Shown in pieces: positions 1-5,643 of a DNA stretch of 7,950 nt; the stretch's first letter is position 1; each line of letters begins with the position of its first letter. Under the pieces are notes generated by a model. It saw only the letters and a list, made by a program, of their open reading frames with translations. It had not been told where the DNA came from and did no database searches. The DNA is taken from NCBI GenBank assembly GCA_964408165.1, contig CAYOYH010000032.1:1-7950 (forward strand). Direction: 5' to 3'. The position numbers and the translations under genes are program-made. Source of the stretch: CAYOYH01 sp964408165. Lineage in GTDB: Bacteria > Patescibacteriota > Saccharimonadia > Saccharimonadales > CAYOYH01.

Positions 1-10
1 CGGAAGAGCC

Positions 11-36
11 AAAACCTCCACGATATTGCCTATAGC
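11..36 (-). repeat. 26-nt inverted element, left copy
   Basis: Read on the minus strand this stretch begins GCTATAGGCA and ends in four T. It matches the plus strand at 7898-7923 at 23 of 26 positions, and similarity continues outward on both sides with small gaps (AATTA before, GCT after). It lies about 157 bases past the stop of the minus-strand gene that ends at 193, so relative to its upstream gene it is oriented like the right copy. The left copy pairs less well as a hairpin than the right one. It may be a decayed terminator or 3'-end motif, or one arm of a terminal inverted repeat. Confidence 0.7.
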
Positions 37-40
37 CCTA

Positions 41-76
41 ATTATACGTATATGACGGCCGTCATATACGTATAAT
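41..76. repeat. Perfect 36-bp palindrome
   Basis: All 18 base pairs around the centre (58/59) are complementary, with no spacer. It divides into three smaller palindromes: TATACGTATA at 43-52, TGACGGCCGTCA at 53-64, and TATACGTATA again at 65-74. The two outer boxes are 22 bp apart centre to centre, about two helical turns. That arrangement suits binding by a multimeric DNA-binding protein. It could instead extrude as a cruciform, or form a terminator-like hairpin downstream of the gene ending at 193, but no T tract follows it directly on either strand. Confidence 0.95.
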
Positions 77-192
77 CGATGGTGTACGACCAACTGACAA
101 TGTTAAAAATAAGTCCGGGAACCGTCTGGTTAAGTACAGGCATAAATAGCAAACGCGTAAGTCTTGAGACTGTTCAACTATGAAGACTGAGG

Positions 193-1248
193 TTATTCCA
201 CGATGAAGTAATCGAAGATATAGGTGGTTGACGCCGAAGGCGCGTTGATTGTCCCAACGCTAAACCCATTGGCGGTTCGGGTGGCATAGAAGGAAAGACT
301 GGCGGTACTGGAACCGATAGGGGTTATTTGAACGTTAGGTGTGGTGCTGTAAGCATTAACGAAATTGATATTTGCCAGTATGCCAGCTGGCGGACTACTT
401 CCGGTATTGATAGTAATCGTACCGGCAATGTCGTTTCCGCTTATAGATACCGTGCCGCCAGCGCCAACTGCTGTGCCTGAAGAAATCCCGGGTATTCCGC
501 CACCAGTATCGATGTGCCTGGTGAACACAGCGTTGCCGGTGAACCGAATATTGTCGGAAGAAATAACTCCAGCCGATAGAGTTCCACCGATGGCAACATC
601 GCCAGTAACATCCATGCTTTGCTGGATGGTCAAGCTTTGCTGGATACTCAAACCACCCAAGATAGCCAAATTATTAGATATGTTTACATCTTCAAAACTG
701 CTCTGTCCGGAAACAGTGATGCCTGGCAGACTTAGGGCGCCGCCAACATTGATAGTGCCCGCCACATCCAGACTGTCTTTAATCAACACCTTGCCATTGA
801 AGATGGCGTTGGCGGCAACTGTCAGAGTTTGGTCAGCAGTGCCGATTATGGCTTCGGTGGTTAGTATTTCGTCCAGCGTTTCTTGATCCAGCGTTTGCCC
901 GTCGAAGATTATGTTGCCCGGGTCCTGGTTTCTGCTGGAAATGGAAACAGTAACAACGATGATAATCGCAATCAAAAATATGGCTATGAAAAGTATCAAA
1001 TATGGGTTTATGTTGGACACCAAGTCTCGGATTCGTTGAGCGCTGGTTTTCCTTGGTGCATCCCCTATAGAGGATGCAGTACTAGCTGTAGCCGGTTTCT
1101 CCAGAGCATCGGTGTCGTCCATGCCCGCAAGTCCACTAGAGCTTGAAGCTGGGCTGTCGACGGATTTCACCTCCTCTTTGATTGTAGGAGTCTCCAAAGA
1201 GCTGTCGTTGGCACCTTCAATTTCTTCTTTTTGATCTTTCTCTGCCAT
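193..1248 (-). CDS. Membrane-anchored beta-helical (bactofilin-like) surface protein
   Basis: The 351-residue protein has a polar, acidic and Ser-rich cytoplasmic part (about 1-80), one transmembrane helix (about 81-103, LILFIAIFLIAIIIVV) and an outer region. Residues about 140-240 hold short repeats with alternating hydrophobic and Gly/Asn residues, such as DVAGTINVGG, LSIQQSLTIQQS and DVTGDVAIGGTL, as in right-handed beta-helices and polymer-forming bactofilin-type proteins. Residues about 265-351 look like a separate C-terminal beta-sandwich (TPNVQITPIG, then TTYIFDYFIVE), a type I associate with surface or tail-fibre-like proteins. There is no cleavable signal peptide; the helix probably acts as a signal-anchor, leaving the C terminus outside. 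A weak ribosome site (GGTAG) precedes the ATG. It is divergent from the gene at 1378. Its exact role is unknown; a stalk or adhesin is a reasonable guess. Confidence 0.88.
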   Translation of the reverse strand: MAEKDQKEEIEGANDSSLETPTIKEEVKSVDSPASSSSGLAGMDDTDALEKPATASTASSIGDAPRKTSAQRIRDLVSNINPYLILFIAIFLIAIIIVVTVSISSRNQDPGNIIFDGQTLDQETLDEILTTEAIIGTADQTLTVAANAIFNGKVLIKDSLDVAGTINVGGALSLPGITVSGQSSFEDVNISNNLAILGGLSIQQSLTIQQSMDVTGDVAIGGTLSAGVISSDNIRFTGNAVFTRHIDTGGGIPGISSGTAVGAGGTVSISGNDIAGTITINTGSSPPAGILANINFVNAYSTTPNVQITPIGSSTASLSFYATRTANGFSVGTINAPSASTTYIFDYFIVE

Positions 1249-1275
1249 TTTCTACCAATCGAATTTTAAGTTAAC

Positions 1276-1303
1276 TATTGCGAGTATAATAGTACTCGCA
1301 ATA
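1276..1303. promoter_or_regulatory. Inverted repeat operator over a -10-like box
   Basis: Two perfect 11-bp arms (TATTGCGAGTA at 1276-1286 and TACTCGCAATA at 1293-1303) surround a 6-bp spacer. The left arm and spacer contain TATAAT at 1285-1290 on the plus strand, and the minus strand reads TATACT at 1288-1283. It lies between the divergent genes starting at 1248 and 1378. I found no good -35 box at standard spacing for either direction, so the promoter reading is weaker than the inverted repeat itself. A dimeric repressor or activator controlling one or both genes is the natural inference. Confidence 0.6.
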
Positions 1304-1377
1304 AGCCCGACAGACAACATGCTCGCTTGATATTGTGGCTAACTGCGCTTAAGCTTAGGGAGTCAGAGGGTTGAGGC

Positions 1378-2061
1378 ATGAGCAGGTATCATCATAGTGA
1401 CAACATTTACAAGAAGGGTTCCCGCAGACGTAAGTTCCATATAGGTGTTTATTCGGTGGTGGGCTTGGTATTGGTCATGGTTTTTTACTTGTTCTATGAT
1501 CTTAGGGTAGACGACGGCACCAGGCTTGAATCTCCGCCAACAGTGCGCTCAACAGATTCAGAGGCCATTTTTACCGAGTTTGACGAAGAGAAATTTTATA
1601 TAAAATTACCTTTGGAGTGGAATGCAAAAGCTACAGACATAACCGAAGCATATCGACACTACAGCTTTGAAAGTTCTGATGAGCGGTTTAGTGCTCGCAC
1701 ACTAGATATTTACATTGGTGGGTTCCCGCATAGGTTTGACGCTAATCGGGTTCATAAAGTTAGAGTTGACGGTAATCGGCTAATCCCATCAGCTATTTCA
1801 CCGCAATGTTTCGATGAAGTGTTGGCTGCGGATGAAAATGCTATTCGCGAAACTACTCAGTGGAACTGGAATAGCGTGACATTTCCCTGCAACCCCAGTA
1901 GTGTTCTGAGTGTAGTTGTCGCAGGAGATGACGATATTATTTTGGCTATGATTGGCGACAGCAGCATTACGAGGGAGTTCACTATCGTCTACACCGATCA
2001 CTCCAATAAAATCGACAACGCTATTTTTACCGAAGCTTTGCGCACTTTTAGAGTTAAGTAG
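1378..2061 (+). CDS. Single-pass membrane protein of unknown function
   Basis: I do not recognise the family. The 227-residue product starts with a basic cytoplasmic segment (KKGSRRRKF at 12-20), followed by one transmembrane helix (about 22-41) and an extracytoplasmic domain of about 185 residues. The outer part opens with FYIKLPLEW (73-81) and has a mixed alpha/beta look, with two cysteines (144 and 171) that could form a disulfide. The pattern of strands and a final amphipathic helix (FTEALRTF) recalls small lipid- or partner-binding periplasmic domains such as PsbP-like folds, but this is only an impression. The start is supported by GAGG just upstream of the ATG (about 1373-1376). It is divergent from the gene ending at 193 and convergent with the gene ending at 2256, so it is probably monocistronic. 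Confidence 0.85.
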   Translation: MSRYHHSDNIYKKGSRRRKFHIGVYSVVGLVLVMVFYLFYDLRVDDGTRLESPPTVRSTDSEAIFTEFDEEKFYIKLPLEWNAKATDITEAYRHYSFESSDERFSARTLDIYIGGFPHRFDANRVHKVRVDGNRLIPSAISPQCFDEVLAADENAIRETTQWNWNSVTFPCNPSSVLSVVVAGDDDIILAMIGDSSITREFTIVYTDHSNKIDNAIFTEALRTFRVK

Positions 2062-2225
2062 TTGAGAGTTGGGAGCTACAGGAAAATAGTAGCAAGTAGA
2101 GAGTGGGGGAAATTAGAATTTAAATTCTAATCCTAGTTCCCAGTCTGCAACCTCTAATCTTCAACTTCCAACTCGTCGCCTACTGTCCACCAATTCAGTT
2201 TCTAGGTTGCAAGCCTCAACTTCTT
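2060..2225. repeat. Heptad-periodic non-coding tract, left of the 2256-2987 gene
   Basis: The space between the convergent genes is built from degenerate 7-bp units. From 2060 they are purine-rich on the plus strand (AGTTGAG, AGTTGGG, AGCTACA, then AGTAGCA, AGTAGAG, AGTGGGG). From 2121 they turn pyrimidine-rich (TAATCCT, AGTTCCC, AGTCTGC, AACCTCT, AATCTTC, AACTTCC, AACTCGT). The register holds to about 2225 without visible insertions. The switch makes the tract a large imperfect inverted repeat centred on 2121/2122. The first units overlap the stop codon of the preceding gene. Confidence 0.75.
2112..2131. terminator. 20-bp perfect palindrome between convergent genes
   Basis: ATTAGAATTTAAATTCTAAT is fully self-complementary and lies at the centre of the larger inverted repeat, flanked by GGGGGAA on the left and TTCCC on the right. 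Its place between two converging stops (2061 and 2256) suits a bidirectional transcription stop. However, the stem is AT-rich and has no classical U tract, so the palindrome is certain and the terminator role is inferred. Confidence 0.4.
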
Positions 2226-2255
2226 CGACGTTTAGAGAAGCGTTTGGAGCTAACT

Positions 2256-2987
2256 TCAAAAAGTAGAGGTGACGACTAAATTGTGGCTCATGGTGTAAAC
2301 GCCGCCAGGTGTTAACGGGGCGATGTTTAGAATATAGGAAATGGTATAGTCTGTTCGACCAGAGCTGGAGTTCGACCGAGCGATGACATCACCTTTGACA
2401 TACTTAAATAAATTAGGGGTGTCGTAGCCCGTTGCAGCAAAACCAAAACCGAACGAACTGTCTGGGAATTGACTGGCATTGGCTCCAAATACAGCCGGCG
2501 CGGTATTGGCCACCAGGTTGATGCCAAACTGCTCCACTCCTGCAGTAGACGGTGCGGCAACAGTCATGTTGGCCAGTATGCGGCCGTTGTTGTCGGGCGG
2601 GTTTGAGTATGAAGTTACGGTGTAGCCGCTAGCCAGATAGGTGCGCACAAAGAAAGTATGCTCCAGAGTACCGGTAGTGTTGGGTGTTAGCACTCCGGCA
2701 TCTTTAGTGTCTGCCGGCACCACCATCTCTAAAAACGGATCACCGGTAGTAGTGTAGCCCGCCCAGAGGTTGAAATTTGCACTAGCTGACCTGCCGACGC
2801 CGGTGTCGCCGAGCGAGGCTCGAGCCTGGAAGCTAGGAGAGCCGGAATCGAGCTGTCCACCAGGCCCAATAAACGATTCTTCAATCTGGAAATTTGGCGA
2901 AGAGCTTTGAGCCAAGGCAACCACAGTGGTGCCAGCAAGCAAGAATAATGTTGCCAATAACAGTAGTGGTTTAAGTTCAACTCTCAT
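2256..2987 (-). CDS. Secreted beta-rich surface protein with degenerate WxL-like C terminus
   Basis: The 243-residue product has a Sec signal peptide (hydrophobic core LLLLATLFLLAG, cleavage probably ALA|Q near residue 26). Three short repeats of about 20 residues follow (PNFQIEES at 31, PSFQARAS at 51, SANFNLWAG at 69). The rest (about 80-243) resembles the C-terminal domain of the proteins at 3275-4492 and 4505-5548: SGYTVTSY (120-127), then VEQFGINLVAN (151-161), then FKYVKGD and YTISYILNI, ending GGVYTMSHNLVVTSTF. Unlike those two it has no cysteine. It stands alone, convergent with the gene at 1378, and lies between two heptad-repeat tracts. No Shine-Dalgarno site precedes the ATG, and a promoter lies only nine bases upstream. 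It ends in TGA. Probably cell-surface associated; function unknown. Confidence 0.88.
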   Translation of the reverse strand: MRVELKPLLLLATLFLLAGTTVVALAQSSSPNFQIEESFIGPGGQLDSGSPSFQARASLGDTGVGRSASANFNLWAGYTTTGDPFLEMVVPADTKDAGVLTPNTTGTLEHTFFVRTYLASGYTVTSYSNPPDNNGRILANMTVAAPSTAGVEQFGINLVANTAPAVFGANASQFPDSSFGFGFAATGYDTPNLFKYVKGDVIARSNSSSGRTDYTISYILNIAPLTPGGVYTMSHNLVVTSTF

Positions 2988-2996
2988 AACAGTAGC

Positions 2997-3005
2997 ATTA
3001 TAGCA
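2997..3005 (-). promoter_or_regulatory. Extended -10 promoter giving a probably leaderless mRNA
   Basis: On the minus strand the sequence reads TGCTATAAT, a perfect extended -10 (TGnTATAAT), with nine bases between the hexamer and the ATG at 2987. Transcription would be expected to start within a few bases of the ATG, leaving no room for a ribosome site, and none is seen. A -35 element at 17-bp spacing (TTCTAA, 3025-3020) is poor and falls inside the TAGAAGT repeats. Confidence 0.65.
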
Positions 3006-3006
3006 A

Positions 3007-3167
3007 TTAGGATTAGAAGTTAGAAGTTAGAAGTTAGAAGTTGGAATAGGGAATAGACGACAGATTCTAGAGGTGAGAGGTAAGAGGTGTGGAACTCATA
3101 ACTCGGAAATAGACGACAGACGATAGAGGTCAGAGCTTAGAGTTTCTATATTCTGGATTCTAATCTC
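3007..3167. repeat. Heptad-periodic non-coding tract with TAGAAGT x4
   Basis: Four exact tandem copies of TAGAAGT occupy 3014-3041. The same 7-bp register then continues without insertions to 3167: TGGAATA, GGGAATA, GACGACA, GATTCTA, GAGGTGA, GAGGTAA, GAGGTGT, and later GGAAATA, GACGACA, GACGATA, GAGGTCA, GAGCTTA, GAGTTTC. A 13-base direct repeat (AATAGACGACAGA at 3052 and 3108) is offset by 56 bases, exactly eight units. The last units (TATATTC, TGGATTC, TAATCTC) are pyrimidine-rich, as in the second half of the left tract. No protein is encoded. Confidence 0.85.
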
Positions 3168-3171
3168 CATC

Positions 3172-3180
3172 TGTGGATAA
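3172..3180 (-). promoter_or_regulatory. Single perfect DnaA-box match
   Basis: TGTGGATAA on the plus strand is TTATCCACA on the minus strand, the consensus DnaA box. It lies just beyond the heptad tract and about 95 bases before the ATG at 3275. I saw no cluster of further boxes and no unwinding element, so an origin is not supported. It could be a DnaA-responsive site for the downstream cluster, or chance. Confidence 0.3.
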
Positions 3181-3274
3181 CTGTAATAAGAAAATGCTTG
3201 TGTTTTACGGCGACATATAGTAATTTTGAGTCACGACATATTAAAAACAAAAAATAACACAAGGAGAAAAAAGT

Positions 3275-4492
3275 ATGTTATTCATAGCAAATTTGCGTTT
3301 GAATAGAAGATTTGTGGTCTGGATCAGCATTGCTGTTTTAGTTACCGCGTCTTTACTTCCAGCGCTATTAACAATGCCGGCTCACGCGGCACAGATGGGT
3401 GAGCGCAGTATTGCACTTGATGACTCGTCTAACGGCAAAACCGATGTCAACTATACGGTTAGTTTTCGTGTAGCCACCGCTTCATCAGTTGCAGCTGTAG
3501 TGGTTGAATTCTGCAGTGATTCACCAATTATCGGTGACGCCTGCCTTGCGCCGACTGGTTTCAACATCGACGACCTTAATCTAGTCATATCTAGTGCTAC
3601 AGGCAATATCCTAGCGCCTACGATCGACACAATTAACTCGGATGCCAACACCTTGGTTCTTGGGTTTACTGCAACCGTGCCTACCATTAACGATTTATTC
3701 ACCTTCACCATGGGTGACGGCGACACCAATCGAGCAATTGATAACGGCAACGGCGTTATCAACCCTACCAACGCCAACACTAGCTTTTACGCCCGAATAA
3801 TTACCTATAATACAGTTGTCAACGCTGGAGCCTACACCTCGACTAACCTAGGCGTAGGCAATATTGACGACGGCGGTATCGCCCTGAGCACTGCTAACGA
3901 GCTAACCATTACCGCTAGAGTACAGGAAGTCCTGGAGTTCTGCGTTGGCAACACGGATGCTGGCGTCAGCTCTGATTGTAACGACATTACTGGCACAACC
4001 ATCGACATGGGTGTGCTTGATTCTGGGTCCATCACTGAATCAAGTGATCGTTCTCCAGACCCAGAAACTCACGGCTATCTGATGATGCGAACCAACGCCT
4101 TGAATGGTCTGACTCTGTCGTACCTAGGAGGCTTGCTGACTTCTGGTGTTAACACTATCGCCGCTGTCGGAACCACTGAAGCCGTGATTACCCCTGGTAC
4201 AACTGCCTTCGGCATAGATGTTGTTAACAACGACCTCAATACTGAGACGGCATCGACAGTCGACACTTCTAATGGCGGTGGCACGACCAACCTTACTTTG
4301 GATGCTGCTTGGGATACATTCAATCAGTGGACATTTGCCGGAAGCCCAACCGTGGCTGACACTATTGCCACTTCGACAACAGTTTTGGATGACGAAATGT
4401 TAATCCTAGACTTCGGCGGCACTGTAAGCAACCTTGTTCCAACTGGTCTCTACACCACAACCATAACCTTCATAGCAACTGGGCTGTTCTAA
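3275..4492 (+). CDS. Secreted surface protein with WxL-like C-terminal domain (first paralog)
   Basis: The 405-residue product has a Sec signal peptide with cleavage probably at AHA|AQ (residues 36-40). The N-terminal half (about 40-215) contains VVVEFCSDSP and CLAPTGF, with cysteines 80 and 90, then FYARIITY and DDGGIAL. The C-terminal half begins near LEFCVG (cysteine 223, then 235), followed by TIDMGVL, GLTLSYLGGLLTSGVNTI (278-295), AFGIDVVNND and a final GLYTTTITFIATGLF. These landmarks align with the neighbour at 4505-5548, including the 10-residue spacing of the first Cys pair. The landmarks TIDMGVL, GLTLS and the closing TITFIA sit where WxL domains show LDFG, GWxL and LTWxL, though the tryptophans are missing. 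AAGGAG at 3261-3266 lies eight bases before the ATG. It is the first gene of the plus-strand cluster. It lacks a membrane anchor, so it probably binds the wall or the anchored neighbours. Confidence 0.9.
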   Translation: MLFIANLRLNRRFVVWISIAVLVTASLLPALLTMPAHAAQMGERSIALDDSSNGKTDVNYTVSFRVATASSVAAVVVEFCSDSPIIGDACLAPTGFNIDDLNLVISSATGNILAPTIDTINSDANTLVLGFTATVPTINDLFTFTMGDGDTNRAIDNGNGVINPTNANTSFYARIITYNTVVNAGAYTSTNLGVGNIDDGGIALSTANELTITARVQEVLEFCVGNTDAGVSSDCNDITGTTIDMGVLDSGSITESSDRSPDPETHGYLMMRTNALNGLTLSYLGGLLTSGVNTIAAVGTTEAVITPGTTAFGIDVVNNDLNTETASTVDTSNGGGTTNLTLDAAWDTFNQWTFAGSPTVADTIATSTTVLDDEMLILDFGGTVSNLVPTGLYTTTITFIATGLF

Positions 4493-4504
4493 GAGGGTTA
4501 ACAA

Positions 4505-5548
4505 ATGGCCATGCGTCGAGTAGTCGCACTGGTTACAGCAATACTGGTACTGCAGCTAACAGTGCCAGTGTTGCTTTTGAACTTATCCACTAATGCGGCT
4601 CAGATAACTAATCGTAGTTTAGCCATAGATAGCTCAGTAGTCAGTGTTACCACCACCTATGTAGTACACCTGGATATAGTCTCAGTGACTGATGTTGGAT
4701 CTATAGAGTTTGAATTTTGCTCTAACGACCCCTTCCCTGGCGAACCTTGTCTGCCTTCTGCTGACTTCGATGTGTCCAGCGCTATTCTTTCGGCTCAATT
4801 TGGGGAAACTGGTTTTGCAGTGCATCCGAACACTACGACGAACCGACTGGTTTTGTCTAGGGTTCCGAGTGCGCCCACACCTGGCGCTTCGGCCTACACT
4901 TTCGATGGAGTAGTTAACTCTAGTATTGCAGGTAGCCACTATGTACGGGTAGCAACTTTCATTACCGATGACGGCACTGGTGTGCGAACCGACGAAGGTG
5001 GCATAGCCTATGCTTTGACTGAAGGTTTTAGTGTTGCCGTCTTTGTGCCACCTTGGCTGCTGTTCTGTACTGGCTCGGTGATAGCCACTGACTGCGCTAG
5101 CGCCACCGGCTCTAGTGTCGAGCTAGGCACCTTCACTACGACTGCCACAGCTACCGGAACTTCACAAATGCAAGTTGCTACCAACGGCGAGTTTGGTTAC
5201 ATAATTTCCGTCCTGGGGACGACGATGACTTCTGGCAATAATGTCATACCAGCCATGACAACCCGGAGTAGTTTGAGTATTGGCAGTAGTCAATTCGGTA
5301 TTAATTTACGCAGTAATTACTTCCCAGCTGTTGGCTCTGACCCATCGGGGCCTGGCACTGCCAACCCGACTGCTGATTACAATGTTGCCAATCAGTTTAA
5401 ATTTGTACCCGGAGATACACTGGTTCAAGTTGGTACCACCAACGACATCAGGACCTACACGGTTTCTTACGCGGTGAATGTCAGCGATGCTCAAGAAGCT
5501 GGTTTCTATAGTGCTACGCTGACATTTGTGGCGCTGGCGAGTTTTTAG
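4505..5548 (+). CDS. Secreted surface protein with WxL-like C-terminal domain (second paralog)
   Basis: This 347-residue protein is a diverged tandem duplicate of the preceding gene, separated by 12 bases, with AGAGGG at 4492-4497 as ribosome site. The signal peptide ends near TNA|AQ (28-33). Shared landmarks are IEFEFCSNDPFPGEPCL (cysteines 72 and 82), HYVRVATF, DEGGIAY, LLFCTG (cysteines 188 and 197), VELGTF (205-210), GYIISVLGTTMTSGNNVI (231-248), SSQFGINLRSN (261-271), NQFKFVPGD (296-304), YTVSYAVNV and the ending GFYSATLTFVALASF. The GYIIS and LTFVA segments would correspond to the two W-x-L motifs of WxL domains, with Tyr and Phe in place of Trp. FGINL and the FKFVPGD stretch link it most closely to the minus-strand protein at 2256-2987. 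Probably non-covalently attached to the cell surface; ligand unknown. Confidence 0.9.
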   Translation: MAMRRVVALVTAILVLQLTVPVLLLNLSTNAAQITNRSLAIDSSVVSVTTTYVVHLDIVSVTDVGSIEFEFCSNDPFPGEPCLPSADFDVSSAILSAQFGETGFAVHPNTTTNRLVLSRVPSAPTPGASAYTFDGVVNSSIAGSHYVRVATFITDDGTGVRTDEGGIAYALTEGFSVAVFVPPWLLFCTGSVIATDCASATGSSVELGTFTTTATATGTSQMQVATNGEFGYIISVLGTTMTSGNNVIPAMTTRSSLSIGSSQFGINLRSNYFPAVGSDPSGPGTANPTADYNVANQFKFVPGDTLVQVGTTNDIRTYTVSYAVNVSDAQEAGFYSATLTFVALASF

Positions 5549-5643
5549 AATTCTCAAACAAAGCTTGCGCTTCGGCTGGCAGTTTTGCTATTATGTAGCA
5601 TTAGCACTAGAGTTAAAGTGTAAAATAAATACGGAGGAACAGT

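Noticed and set aside
1..75. Frame 1 (to the stop at 73-75) or frame 2 (to the stop at 53-55) as the 3' end of a gene entering from the left.
   Set aside because: Too short to judge. Both frames run into the perfect palindrome, and nothing in the peptides is recognisable.
3007..3167. CRISPR-like reading of the heptad tract.
   Set aside because: The units are 7 bp, contiguous and degenerate, with no spacers.
3172..3180. Replication origin suggested by the DnaA box.
   Set aside because: Only one box, no clear unwinding element and no dnaA or dnaN nearby. One perfect 9-mer in a window of this size is within reach of chance.
2256..5548. C-terminal Phe in all three secreted paralogs as an outer-membrane beta-signal.
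   Set aside because: The proteins do not look like beta-barrels, the neighbours are single-helix anchored proteins, and CPR bacteria are generally thought to lack an outer membrane. The Phe is better explained as the end of the shared beta domain.
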